Positions 13,784 through 25,782 of a DNA stretch of 64,000 bases are shown here, one piece after another. The stretch is from Cladorhizidae sp. MBARI D1340-BT2 (lineage: Eukaryota > Porifera > Demospongiae > Poecilosclerida > Cladorhizidae). The stretch lies in assembly GCA_028752905.1 (NCBI GenBank), contig JAQNBH010000014.1, positions 31,396,276 to 31,460,275 on the forward strand, in the 5' to 3' direction. Each line of letters begins with the position of its first letter. The stretch's first letter is position 1. A model generated the notes under the pieces. The model did not search any database, was not told where the DNA came from, and saw only the letters and a list, made by a program, of their open reading frames with translations. Both the position numbers and the translations under genes were made by a program.

Positions 13784-14546
13784 TCAATCATCCACTTCGA
13801 GATCAAGTATACAATTGAAAATACCTCCCTTAAAGTCATGTTCATTTTTTGTTATCTTGAGCTTGTCAATCTTATTGATCACATCAAAGTCTGCATTCCT
13901 TCCATGTACAAATGTGAATTTAAGCAAACATTCTCCATGATGCCCCAGCAGAGTCAGCTTGAGACCAGGGCAGCCAATTACACCGTCATCATTACCAAAG
14001 CCACTTTTGATTCCCCTGGCCTGAAACAAAATAATATAATCACAATTATTTTCAGAGAGTTTGGATTAATAATGCAAGCTCAATATTGTGCTAACTATGC
14101 TGCTAGGACAAACTATGCTGCTATGATTTTTATTTATGCCACACTGGCTGAAACTTAGAAATTATGTAGTTAAGTGAAGATTTACAGTATTTTATGCCAG
14201 ATTCCTTTGAAAATGGCTATTGTGTGTTCTAATGCACCAGCCTGTCTACTACATCAGCCTATATCCAGTACCAAATTTGAAGTAGATGTGTGTATAGTAA
14301 AATACACACTTGCTTTACCTCGATTGTATCACTTGACTCCGGCTCAAGTTTTTTATCGTCTCCTATCCATTTGCCTTTTTCCAGGGGAAGGCATTGAACA
14401 AGGAAGGTGAGAACACTCTTGTTCTCCATTTTAATATGGACTTCTACAACAACAAAAAACAATAATAAACCAACCAAAAACTTTTATTGAAATGTTCAAA
14501 AAGAAAAGTCCAATAACCATCTATAGATCTTACCTGGAGCTGACAT
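13784..14546 (-). CDS. Array gene copy 2: unrecognised 124-residue protein, three exons
   Basis: Coding exons 14534-14546, 14319-14443 and 13784-14020 (minus strand) with the same borders and phases as copy 1. Exon 2 differs from copy 1 by two silent changes (AAG/AAA for K, AGC/AGT for S). Exon 3 has several silent changes plus two replaced codons: residue 110 D to K (GAT to AAG) and 117 R to I (AGG to ATA). These replacements define the type II variant. The frame is open throughout and the splice signals are intact, so it is probably functional. Family not recognised. Confidence 0.8.
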
Positions 14547-14652
14547 ATTGAGGAAGAGTAATGTTGGTATTAGCCTTCTACTATATATGAAGTTTGGAGT
14601 TCCACTGGTTTGTAGAGTAAATATGATGATAGATGAATAAAGAAAAGCTCTC

Positions 14653-14660
14653 TATTTATA
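14653..14660 (-). promoter_or_regulatory. TATA box of array gene copy 2
   Basis: TATAAATA on the minus strand, about 107 bp before the ATG, inside the same conserved promoter block as copy 1. Confidence 0.65.
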
Positions 14661-15836
14661 GCGTGCTACCAAGGTGGTTTTAAAATTTGTTTCAAGGAGC
14701 TGATTGGGTATATAGACCATATACAAATACTTACTATATGATATGTATGCAAGTGTATTCTGATAAATTAGGGGAATTTATAATAACTTAAACTGAAGCC
14801 ACTGAGAAAGCAGGAAAAACATGATTGTAGTTCCTGAGGAATAACTTGTTGAAACACTCTACCAATGCAGTATGACATGCAGATTCTAAGCTGAAGCCAC
14901 CTATAGGAAACAAAGTTTACAGAGAGGAACTTCTAACAAACTCCTTTCTACGTCAATAAATGCTGAACAGCTGCGATATCTGCAAATCCCAGGATATACC
15001 AACTGTAGTAATAATCAGACTCTACAAACTCAGGAATAGTGGCAGCATTGATAGATAATGGCTTCAATTTGACGGCAAAGAATATCTGCTGGACTAAGAG
15101 ATGTTATTAACCCAGAAAATTAGAAGTTAAAGTAATCATACCAAATGTGAGACTTGCAATAGCTTATGCTTCAAAATTACAGGAACAATCTTGTATTTTG
15201 AGAGGTAAGGTGGCATGGAAGTCTCAATTAAGGCATCTAATGAAGGACATTATATAAGGCATAAGTGTTTCTTGGGAACAAGGTCAGACTTGGTGCCTGG
15301 TAGAAGCAAGAAATATACAGACTGCAATCAATGGAAGCAAGCACAGATTGGTCTTCACCGACAATTCTAGACACAAACAAGAAAAGCTAGAGTACTTTGT
15401 TCAACACTGGAAGAGGGAAAGGGAAGCATATCGCATACTACTCTTATATTGGAGTGAAGTCAATGGTTGCTAAATGTGGACTGGTAGATTAAGTTATAGG
15501 GAACATTGCACTGCTGATCAGGACTACCATTCTTCTTTCATATTTAGTGACCAAATTTTGTTCTCAGTCTCTTGATCAATGTCTGAGTGACATCATGATG
15601 TATGCATTGGTCTGATTTTTTAAGCATAGTTCCCAGAGTAATATTCTTCAGTAGAAACTTCCATGCAGCTATGCATAATGCAGAAATATCTTCCTCCACT
15701 TCAAGACACCCTATGAAGACATTATTTCTAAGGGACAACACATGCCTTCTCAGTCCCTCGTCTAATGATCAAGAACAGGTTATTTTTAATTTGATGCAGT
15801 CAGAAGATCAGAGATTTGGAGGATAATCTCAATCTG

Positions 15837-15964
15837 TCATTTGTCCACTTGGAAATCCAGCTCACAGAAAAGACCACCTGCAAAGTCACATGTGATATTA
15901 AAGTTATTTTAAGGAACTGCTTGCGGACATACAAAATGTATATATTGTGCATACATGGCATACT
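15837..15964 (-). pseudogene. Terminal-exon relic, C type, copy 3
   Basis: Same structure as 1811-1938, ending L-F-C-E-L-D-F-Q-V-D-K-stop on the minus strand. Confidence 0.6.
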
Positions 15965-17121
15965 CTGAAAGGTTGCAACAACAGAAGCCACAAAAACCAT
16001 GAGATCGAGGAATAGTTTATTCAAACAGTTTTTATCATGACATGCAGATTCTTATTAGGATTAAATTTAACCACCTAGATGAATGTAAAGTTCACCAGTT
16101 ATATTATTAGTCCTGGCTTTTCTCTGTGCTGAGAAATAGTCAGGTCAAATTCTGACTCAATTTTTGTTCTTGCATTCTCTGCCATCAGGAGCATTGAGTG
16201 AAAACTAATTTGGCTAAAATAGAAATATCGTAACAGTCAGATCAAACTATGTAATTAAATTTACAATGACATTCACTATAATCAACTTTAATTTTTGCTC
16301 TTTCGATGTTTAGACTAGATGCCCAAGCCTTCAATGGCAATGAATTACCACTGGACTGGGAGACACTGTGTTCACCAGAAACTTTGCTACCATACCTATA
16401 TAGTACTTGCAGTAAATTAGGTCTTTAAAAAATAGACAGGCCTGTTTGGGTGATCACAAATGGGCAAGGCGTCCAAACAAAGGCATCTTAAGTCAGATAT
16501 TCTATACGTTTCTTGGGAACAAGGTCAAACTTCTGCCTGGAAGTTGCATATCCAGGAAGATACAGACTCTAACAGCCAATGGAATCAAGACAGAGATTTT
16601 TTCAGATAGTTGTCCACCATTACAAGAAGAACTAGAAAACTTTGTTCACTAGGAGAAGCAAAAGTCTAAACTTTAAATTGGAGTGCACCCAATGGTAACT
16701 TAGGTGGGTGAATTGCATTACTATAAGCCTGGATAACTGTTCATGATGACCAAATGTTGTTAACAATACCTTGACCAATGCCTGAGTGACATTAAACATG
16801 ATGCAAGTATTTATTTTAGTTTTCAAGCATAGATACCAGAATAATGTCATGCAGTAGAAACTTCATTGCAGCTCCTAGTGCCCCATGTAGTAATATCTAC
16901 TCCACTTCAAGACACCTTACGAGGGAATAAATTCTAAGAGATTACATGTTCCTGCTCAGTCCCTCAATTAAAAATACAAATAATAATCTTCAAGAAATCG
17001 TTTTAATTTTTTTTAATATTTATCACAATTATGGTCATCACTAAATTACATACCTACTTCCAACATCTGTGCATAGAGTTTGATTTGTGATATAATATGT
17101 ATCATTTCTTTAAGGAATATT

Positions 17122-17185
17122 TCATGTGTCTACTTGGAGCAAACTTACAACTGAAAGGATAACCTGCAAAGGGGCATGATGTAGT
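17122..17185 (-). pseudogene. Terminal-exon relic, E type, copy 3
   Basis: Corresponds to 3113-3180. A 3-base loss (TTGGAGC against TTGGAGATC on the plus strand) removes one codon from the L-D-L part. It lies just left of the 730-bp element. Confidence 0.4.
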
Positions 17186-17231
17186 TTTAATTATTATAAA
17201 GAACTTCTTTCTATCACACAATTAGATTTAA

Positions 17232-17961
17232 GGCGGGACTAATCCATTCGTTCGGGGAAAAAACTTTTTTTTTAAGTTGTTTATTCATTCTATAGTATAG
17301 TTCATGTAGTATTTCTATTTCAAGTTTCAGAGCATTTGAATGCTTCACTGCAAAGTTATACACACTTTTGTCCATGCTATTGACTACATAAATTCGAAGT
17401 TACGAACCTGAAAGGAAGATAGAGAACATAATAATGTACTTTTTTCAAGAGCCGTTATCTCAAAATGAGTTATTTCAAGTTTGTGTGCACATAACTGGGC
17501 CATGCTTTGTCCTATATCAACTTTTAATATATCATTTGAAGCTCTTTTCATACTCTTTCATTTGAAAGGAAAGAATCCAAAAAAAAAATCTATGGGGGAG
17601 ATATTAGCCCTGGAATGTTGCTAATCATAAGCAAAACACTGACCTTTCTTAAAAATCCATTTTACAAGTTATGATGTTTTCATCCATTCAAAATGCATGT
17701 CTGTGGGCTCTCTAAGTCCTGTCAAAATTGTAAGTGGTTATGTCACACAGGTGTTGAGTAAAGTGCAATAATGTGAAATCACCTTGGTGTCCACAACTGT
17801 CCACAACTCTGACCAGGATGGCGCTAGGTCAAAATTAAATATACCATTGGAAAGCGCTCTGAATGAGCAGCATTTTGGTACTAATTTGAACATCATAGTA
17901 TATAGAACAAAAACGTTATGAACGAATTTTAAAAAAGGCCCAGAAATGGATTAGTCCCGCC
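17232..17961. mobile_element. 730-bp non-autonomous inverted-repeat transposon
   Basis: The ends are a perfect 17-bp inverted repeat (GGCGGGACTAATCCATT at 17232-17248 and its complement at 17945-17961), flanked on both sides by TTAA. The sibling sites at 10045, 33340 and 41305 read continuously ...ACACTTAATGCAATACC, so this is a clean insertion into one copy. No coding region is visible inside. The flanks allow two readings: a TTAA target (piggyBac-like) or a TA target with an element starting A and ending T (Tc1/mariner-like). Family unresolved. Confidence 0.85.
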
Positions 17962-18564
17962 TTAATGCAATACCTAGCTATATGTTATGCATACATGGTA
18001 TATGCTGAAAGGTTAAGAAAGTCGACACAATAGAAGTTACTGAGACAGCAGGAAAGATTGAAAATCAATCTCTTCTAGCAACATGCAGGTTCTTAGAAGA
18101 TTAAACTGAGAATCCTGTATAGTTCAGCAGTGTTATTGTTGGTCCTGGCTGGACTCTTTTCGGGGAAATATTTATCTGGTCAAATTCTGTAATCAATTTA
18201 GTTCATTTTGTTTAACTCTCTATAATGAAAACATGCATATTCTGTTTACGGGAAGTTGATGCAATGGAAGCCACTGAGACACCAGGAAAACCCGAGGAAT
18301 AGTCAATATAATATGACATGCAGGTTCTGACAGCATTAAACTGAAGTGAGGTAGAAGCCAGTAAAGAAGTCTCTTTGCTGAGAAATAGTCCCATCAAACT
18401 ATTTTGTTCGTGCTTTATCTGCAGTCATGAGGATTGTGTGTGCAACTTCAACTTGATCATTCAAGATGAGGTTACATTTACAACCACTCTTTCTTCCATT
18501 GAATCTCCCTCTGTCAAATGACTTTAACCCAAATCTACTAAACATCAAATGTAAATAATCCCTT

Positions 18565-18660
18565 ATCCATCCTGAAGAAAGCAATTGAACATGCAAGTGA
18601 GCTCTTCATCCGTCTCATCAAGCTGCCTCGGAGGTATCACCATGGTGTTCCATGTGGACA
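18565..18660 (-). pseudogene. Exon-2 relic, J type, copy 2
   Basis: Counterpart of 3792-3888 with E-E-L-T-C-M-F-N-C-F-L-Q-D-G on the minus strand. It is followed upstream by a poly-G tract (about 18751-18767) present in both J copies with different lengths. Confidence 0.45.
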
Positions 18661-20572
18661 GAGTATAGCTACATATATGCTATAAGCTTGCAGCAAGTCG
18701 AAAATGAGTTGTTGTTTTTGGTTCCTTTTTATTAATTTTTTTTTTACGGTGGGAGGGGGGGGGGGGGCATTTTTGCTAAGATGTACTTTATTTGAGAAAA
18801 CTAGTTGGCACTCCAAAGTTATTGGAACCGTGAAATGCATCAACTTCAGAACATGCACACCGGATTATCAGGCTCCTCCTCCTATCCTCCCCACCAAGCT
18901 TGGCCGAAATGAAGAAGAGAGGGGGGAATAGGTGTCTCTGGAGCCTTTTGTACTTGGAATGTCCCTGCATAGAAATGCAGAAAGGAAGCCAAGATACCGA
19001 TACAAACAATTTGGAGGATGAAACTTTAGGGATGAGTGAAGACAGCCGGAGGGTCGCAAAAAAATTCAACATCAGAGTCATTTTCAGATCCGGGAAAACT
19101 CTGAAGGAACAACTGACCAGAGTGAAGGATGAATAATGCACTAATGTATTGTGTGCCACTACACTTGCAGGATACCAACAGAAGACTGGAGACCAGAATG
19201 AAAGAACAACAAGATGCTAAGAGTGTGCTAAAGAGAAATCTGCAATTACTGAATATGCATAGAACAGTGGACATTTTATTGTATCAGAGAATGTTTTAGG
19301 AATATTAGGTACATATATAAAGTATTTCACTTTTATTTTTATATTTTAGTTAATATACAGTCATGTATTATTATTTTAGTGATACTGTTATCTATTTTCT
19401 TGCAGTTACAAATGGTTCGCGTGCTAGACGCGTGTGCCTGTCGGTATATTTCAAGCTCATGCGATTAACATCTTATTATTCCTTATGATGCTAGAGCAAA
19501 ACCTCGAGAGAGAAAATTTGATTATAGAGTTCATTGTAATTATGCTCCTCTTTGGGATATCACAAATGATGGAAGTTACACTCAATGTAAACTTTTTATT
19601 GCTCCACGGCAGATTTAGTTGTTTCAACTTCTCCAAACCTATCGATATCTTCACTTCAGACAATTTTGATAAGTGGAACTTTACTTGCATCTAAGTGGCT
19701 TCAGTTTAATCTGATCAAATTCTGCATGTCGTAATACTATAAAATAGATTATTCCTCTGGGATTCCTCCAAATGTTTTTCCTGGCCAATGATTTTATGCT
19801 GGACTCAGAGATAGTGTTCACTCAAAAAATAAGTCACTCAGTATCGCACTTGCAGTAGATCACATTTAAAAATTATATGCAAAGAAGAATTGTTTCTGTT
19901 TGAGTTGTCAACAGTGGCAAAGAGACATGCAATTCACAATTAGTGACTAATGAAACACTTTTATAAGACCATGCTTCTTTGGAAGAAGGAATGGCTTGTG
20001 CTTAGTACCAGCATACCTAGCAAAAGACACACTGCTATATATAGTCAATGCTACCTTGGCTCATTCAGTGACAATTCTCCACCAAGATACAAAGCATTAT
20101 TTACCCTTGGAAGAACAAAATGTGACTGTAGAAAATTAAACTTCATTTAAAGTGGAATAAAATATTGAATATTGGACTATACATAATTATAAGCAGCACT
20201 GCACTATGCATCAGCTTGTCCAGGTTTTTGTCAGTTTGATAGTCAAATTTTGTTCTGAGTGTCTTGATCAATGCCTGGATAAAACTAACCAAATGTAAAT
20301 ATTACTAGTTTCAATTTTTGGGGGGAACATCAGATCTAACATTAGTGTATTGTAGTGGAAACTTCAGTCCAGCTACCAGTGCATCACAGAATAATATCAT
20401 CTCCTCTTCAAGACACTTTATAAGGGCATCAGATAGACAACACATGCCTGCTGTGCCCCTCAATATAATAGTGGACAACAAGTTTCATTTTAATGTTAGT
20501 ACATGTACACTATAACAATAAATAATACAACATTAACACATATTATTCATATTTTAAATATTTTATTATCTA

Positions 20573-21321
20573 TCAATCATCCACTTCGAGATCAAGCCTA
20601 CAATTGAAAATGCCACCATCAAAGTCATGTTCATTTTTTGTTATCTTGAGCTTGTCAATCTTATTGATCACATCAAAGTCTGCATTCCTTCCATGTACAA
20701 ATGTGAATTTAAGCAAACATTCTCCATGATGACCCAGCAGAGTCAGCTTGAGACCAGGGCAGCCAATTACACCATCATCATTACCAAAGCCACTTTTGAT
20801 ACCCCTAGCCTGAAACAAAATAAGATAATCACAATTATTTTCAGAGAGTTTGGATTAATATGCAAGCTCAATATTGTGCTAACTATGCTGGGACAACTAT
20901 AATTTCCATTTATGCCACACTGGCTGAAACTTAGAAATTATGTAGTTAAGTGAAGATTTACAGTATTTTATGTCAGATTCCTTTGAAAATGGCTATTGTG
21001 TGTTCTAATGCACCAGCCTGTCTACTACATCAGCCTATATCCAGTACCAAATTTGAAGTAGAAGTGTGTATAGTATAAATACACAATAGCTTTACCTCGA
21101 TTGTATCGCTTGACTCCGGCTCAAGTTTTTTATCGTCTCCTATCCACTTGCCTTTTTCCAGGGGAAGGCATTGAACAAGGAAGGTGAGAACACTCTTGTT
21201 CTCCATTTTAATATGGACTTCTACAACAACAAAAAACAATAATAAACCAAACAAAAACATTTATTAAAATGTGCAAAAAAAAGTTCAGTAACCATCTATA
21301 GATCTTACCTGGAGCTGACAT
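20573..21321 (-). CDS. Array gene copy 3: unrecognised 124-residue protein, three exons
   Basis: Coding exons 21309-21321, 21096-21220 and 20573-20809 (minus strand), with splice borders and phases as in copy 1. The encoded protein appears identical to copy 1 (D at 110, R at 117), consistent with both being in type I units. Its promoter differs: the TATA element reads TATATATA instead of TATAAATA. A TAATTA tract at 21522-21527 lies about 90 bp beyond the TATA box, where copies 1 and 5 have plain TA. Confidence 0.8.
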
Positions 21322-21427
21322 ATTGAGGAAGAGTAATGTTGGTATTAGCCTTCTACTATATATGAAGTTTGGAGTTCCACTGGTTTGTAGCGGAAATATG
21401 ATGATAGATGAATAAAGAAAAGCTCTC

Positions 21428-21435
21428 TATATATA
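21428..21435 (-). promoter_or_regulatory. Variant TATA box of array gene copy 3
   Basis: TATATATA on the minus strand in the position where the other four copies have TATAAATA. Still a plausible TBP site; expression strength may differ from the siblings. Confidence 0.55.
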
Positions 21436-23595
21436 GCGTGCTACCAAGGTGGTTTTATAATTTGTTTCAAGGAGCTGATTGCTTTTGCACAGGTATATAC
21501 ACCATATGCAAATACTTACTATAATTATGATATGTATGCAAGTGTATTCTGATAAATTAGGGGAATTTATAACAACTTAAACTGAAGCCACTGAGAAAGC
21601 AGGAAAAACATGATTGTAGTTCCTGAGGAATAACTTGTTGAAACACTCTACCAATGCAGTATGACATGCAGATTCTAAGCTGAAGCCACCTATAGAGAAG
21701 GAAACAAAGTTTACAGAGAGGAACTTCTAACAAACTTCAATAAATGCTGAACAGCTATGATGTCTGCAAATCCCAGGATACACCAACTGTAGTAATAATT
21801 AGACTCTACAAACTCAGGAATAGTGGCAGCATTGATAGATAATGGCTTGAATTTGACAGCAGAGAATATCTGCTAGACTAAGAGATGTTGTTAGCCCAGA
21901 AAATTAGAAGTTGAAGTAATCGTACCAAATGTGACACTTGCAGTAGCTTATGCTTCAAAATTACAGGAACAATCTTGTATTTTGACGGGGAAGGTGGCAT
22001 GGAAGTCTCAATTAAGGCAGAAGGACATTATATAAGGCATAAGTGTTTCTTTGGAACAAGGTCAGACTTGGTGCCTGGTAGAAGCATTTCCAGGAAGATA
22101 CAGACTGCAATAGCCAATGGCAGAGATTTTTTCTTGGGTGATAATTGTCCACCATCACAAGAAGAGCAAGAAAACTTTGTTCAAACTAGGAGAAGCAAAA
22201 GTGTGTGTACACATCTAAACTTTAAATTGGAGTGCACCCAATGGTAACTTAGGTGGATGAATTGCATTGCACTATGAACCTGGATATTCTGCAGTAGGAA
22301 CATATATAAAGTATTAACTTTAGTTACTTCTTTATAATTATTTAATATACAGTCATGTATTATTGTTTTGGTGATGCCGTTATCTATTTTCTTGCTGTTA
22401 CAAATGGTTCGCATAATAGACGTGTGTGCCTGTCGGTATATTTCAAGCTCATGTGAGGCATAAAATCTTGTTATCCTGATGATTCTAGAGCAAAACATCG
22501 AGAGAGAGAGAGAGAAAATTTGATTATCGTAATTATGCTCCTCTTCGGGATATCACAAATGATGGGAAGTTTCACTCAATGTAAAGTTTTTATGGTTCCA
22601 TGGCAGATTTAGTTGTTTCAACTTCCCCAAACCTATCAGTCAATGCAGGATCCTCACTTCAGACAAGTTTGATAAGTGGAACTTTACTTGCATCTAAGTG
22701 GCTTCAGTTTAATCTGATCAAATTCTGCATGTCATAATACTATAAAAGAGATTATTCCTCTGGGATTCCTTGAAAAGTTTTTCCTGGTCAATGATTTTAT
22801 GCTGGACTCAGAGATAGTGTTCACTCAAAAAAAATGAGTCACTCTGATCGTATACTATGGCACTTGACTTTTAAAAATTATATGCAAAGAATTGTTTCTG
22901 TTTGAGTTATCAACAGTGGCAAAGAGAGACGTGCAATTCACAATTAAGGACTAATGTATAAGGCCATAGTTCTTGAGAAGAAGGATTGGCTTGTGCTTAG
23001 TACCAGCATATCTAGCAAAAGACACACTGCTATAGATTGTCAATGCCATCCTGGCTCATTCACTGACAGTTCTGTACAAACATAAGGAAAGATAGAAAGC
23101 ATTGTCTACCTCTGGAAGATGCAAATGTGAGTGTAGAACTTCATTTGCAGGGGAATAAATGTAGAATATTGGACTACATATATATAGGCAGCACTGCACC
23201 ATGCATCAGCATGTCCATGTTTTAGTCTGATTGACAGTCAAATTCTGTTTTGAGTGTCTGACCAAACTGGATAAAATGTAAATATTATTAGTTTCAATTT
23301 TGTTTTGGAACATCAGATCTAAAATTAGTGTATTGTATTGTAGACTAAACTTCAGTCCAGCTAACAGTGCAATCATGCAATCATATCTTCTAGTCTTCAA
23401 TACACTTTATAAGGGCATCAGATCGACAACACATGCCTGCTGTGCCTCTCAATATAATAGTGGTCAACAAATCTCATTTTAATATTAGTACACTACAATT
23501 ATATTCATCAATAAATAACAAATCAACTTATAACATTAACACATATTATTCATATGTTATGAAGATCATTTATTTCTGTTATAAATCTTGACCTT

Positions 23596-24358
23596 TCAAT
23601 CATCCACTTCGAGATCAAGTATACAATTGAAAATGCCTCCCTTAAAGTCATGTTCACTTTTTGTTATCTTGAGCTTGTCAATCTTATTGATCACATCAAA
23701 GTCTGCATTCCTTCCATGTACAAATGTGAATTTAAGCAAACATTCTCCATGATGCCCCAGCAGAGTCAGCTTGAGACCAGGGCAGCCAATTACACCGTCA
23801 TCATTACCAAAGCCACTTTTGATTCCCCTGGCCTGAAACAAAATAAGATAATCACAATTATTTTCAGAGAGTTTGGATTAATATGCAAGCTCAATATTGT
23901 GCTAACTATGCTGCTAGGACAAACTATGCTGCTATGATTTTTATTTATGCCACACTGGCTGAAACTTAGAAATTATGTAGTTAAGTGAAGATTTACAGTA
24001 TTTTATGCCAGATTCCTTTGAAAATGGCTATTGTGTGTTCTAATACACCAGCCTGTCTACTACATCAGCCTATATCCAGTACCAAATTTGAAGTAGAAGT
24101 GTGTATAGTATAAATACACAATAGCTTTACCTCGATTGTATCGCTTGACTCCGGCTCAAGTTTTTTATCATCTCCTATCCACTTGCCTTTTTCCAGGGGA
24201 AGGCATTGAACAAGGAAGGTGAGAACACTCTTGTTCTCCATTTTAATATGGACTTCTACAACAACAAAAAACAATAATAAACCAACCAAAAATATTTATT
24301 GAAATGTTCAACAAAAAAAGTTCAGTAACCATCTATAGATCTTACCTGGAGCTGACAT
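23596..24358 (-). CDS. Array gene copy 4: unrecognised 124-residue protein, three exons
   Basis: Coding exons 24346-24358, 24131-24255 and 23596-23832 (minus strand), all borders and phases conserved. It is the type II variant (K at 110, I at 117) with one private replacement, N to S at residue 105. Exon 2 has one silent change against copy 1 (GAC/GAT). It lies in the truncated unit, so the gene and about 1 kb of upstream flank survived a rearrangement that removed most of the unit. Confidence 0.8.
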
Positions 24359-24464
24359 ATTGAGGAAGAGTAATGTTGGTATTAGCCGTCTACTATATAT
24401 GAAGTTTGGAGTTCCACTGGTTTGTAGAGTAAATATGATGATAGATGAATAAAGAAAAGCTCTC

Positions 24465-24472
24465 TATTTATA
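24465..24472 (-). promoter_or_regulatory. TATA box of array gene copy 4
   Basis: TATAAATA on the minus strand, about 107 bp before the ATG, in the conserved promoter block. Confidence 0.65.
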
Positions 24473-25654
24473 GCGTGCTATCAAGGTGGTTTTAAAATTT
24501 GTTTCAAGGAGCTGATTGGGTATATACACCATATACAAATACTTACTATTTGATTATGTATGCAAGTGTATTCTGATAAATTAGGGGAATTTATAATAAC
24601 TTAAACTGAAGCCACTGAGAAAGCAGGAAAAACATGATTGTAGTTCCTGAGCAATAACTTGTTGAAACACTCTACCAATGCAGTATGACATGCAGATTCT
24701 AAGCTGAAGCCACCTATAGAGAAGGAAACAAAGTTTACAGAGAGGAACTTCTAACAAACTCCTTTCTACGTCAATAAATGCTGAACAGCTGCGATATCTG
24801 CAAATCCCAGGATATACCAACTGTAGTAATAATCAGACTCTACAAACTCAGGAATAGTGGCAGCATTGATAGATAATGGCTTCAATTTGACGGCAGAGAA
24901 TATCTGCTGGACTAAGAGATGTTATTCACCCAGAAAATTAGAAGTTAAAGTAATCGTACCAAATGTGAGACTTGCAATAGCTTATGCTTCAAAATTACAG
25001 GAACAATCTTGTATTTTGAGAGGTAAGGTGGCATGGTAGTCTCAATTAAGGAATCTATTGAAGGACATTATATAAGGCATAAGTGTTTCTTGGGAACAAG
25101 GTCAGACTTGGTGCCTGGTAGAAGCAAGAAATATACAGACTGCAATCAATGGAAGCAAGCACAGATTGGTCTTCACCGACAATTCTAGACACAAACAAGA
25201 AAAGCTAGAGTACTTTGTTCAACACTGGATGAGGAAAAGGGAAGCATATCGCATACTACTCTTATATTGGACTGAAGTCCATGGTTGCTAAATGTGGACT
25301 GGTAGATTAAGTTATAGGGAACATTGCACTGCTGATCAGGACTACCATTCTTCTTTCGTATTTGGTGACCAAATTTTGTTCTCAGTCTCTTGATCAATGT
25401 CTGAGTGACATCATGATGTACGGATTGGTCTGATTTTTTAAGCATAGTTCCCAGAGTAATATTCTTCAGTAGAAACTTCCATGCAGCTATGCATAATGCA
25501 GAAATATCTTCCTCCACTTCAAGACACCCTATGAAGACATTATTTCTAAGGGACAACACATACCTTCTCAGTCCCTCGTCTAATGATCAAGAACAGGTTA
25601 TTTTTAATTTGATGCAGTCAGAAGATCAGATATTTGGAGGATAATCTCAATCTG

Positions 25655-25782
25655 TCATTTGTCCACTTGGAAATCCAGCTCACAGAAAAGACCACCTGCA
25701 AAGTCACATGTGATATTAAAGTTATTTTAAGGAACTGCTTGCGGACATACAAAATGTATATATTGTGCATACATGGCATACT
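25655..25782 (-). pseudogene. Terminal-exon relic, C type, copy 4
   Basis: Same structure as 1811-1938 on the minus strand, ending L-F-C-E-L-D-F-Q-V-D-K-stop. Confidence 0.6.

Larger units (their letters stand above)
7385..15399. repeat. Type II macro-unit, copy 1
   Basis: Contains the landmark, C-type relic, a further relic sub-unit around 8280-8880, the block at 8880-9170 shared with 26769 and 40177, E-, F- and C'-type relics, a GA microsatellite at 12667-12703 and the second intact gene. It is the best uninterrupted reference for the type II layout, because copy 2 is split by an LTR retrotransposon. Confidence 0.8.
15400..22080. repeat. Type I macro-unit, copy 2
   Basis: Near-identical to 1374-7384 but carries an extra 730-bp element (17232-17961) and ends in a chimeric junction. 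At about 22080 the flank of the gene (GGTGCCTGGTAGAAGCA) switches to the homologous but distinct type II sub-unit sequence (TTTCCAGGAAGATACAGAC). Confidence 0.8.
22081..25217. repeat. Truncated type II macro-unit
   Basis: Begins mid-unit at the chimeric junction near 22080 and keeps only the last part of a type II unit: the sub-unit matching 12140-12310, then the block matching 12470-15399 with the fourth gene. A second deletion is visible near 22287, where CCTGGATA joins TTCTGCAGTAGG directly; the full unit has about 170 bp between these points. Confidence 0.75.
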
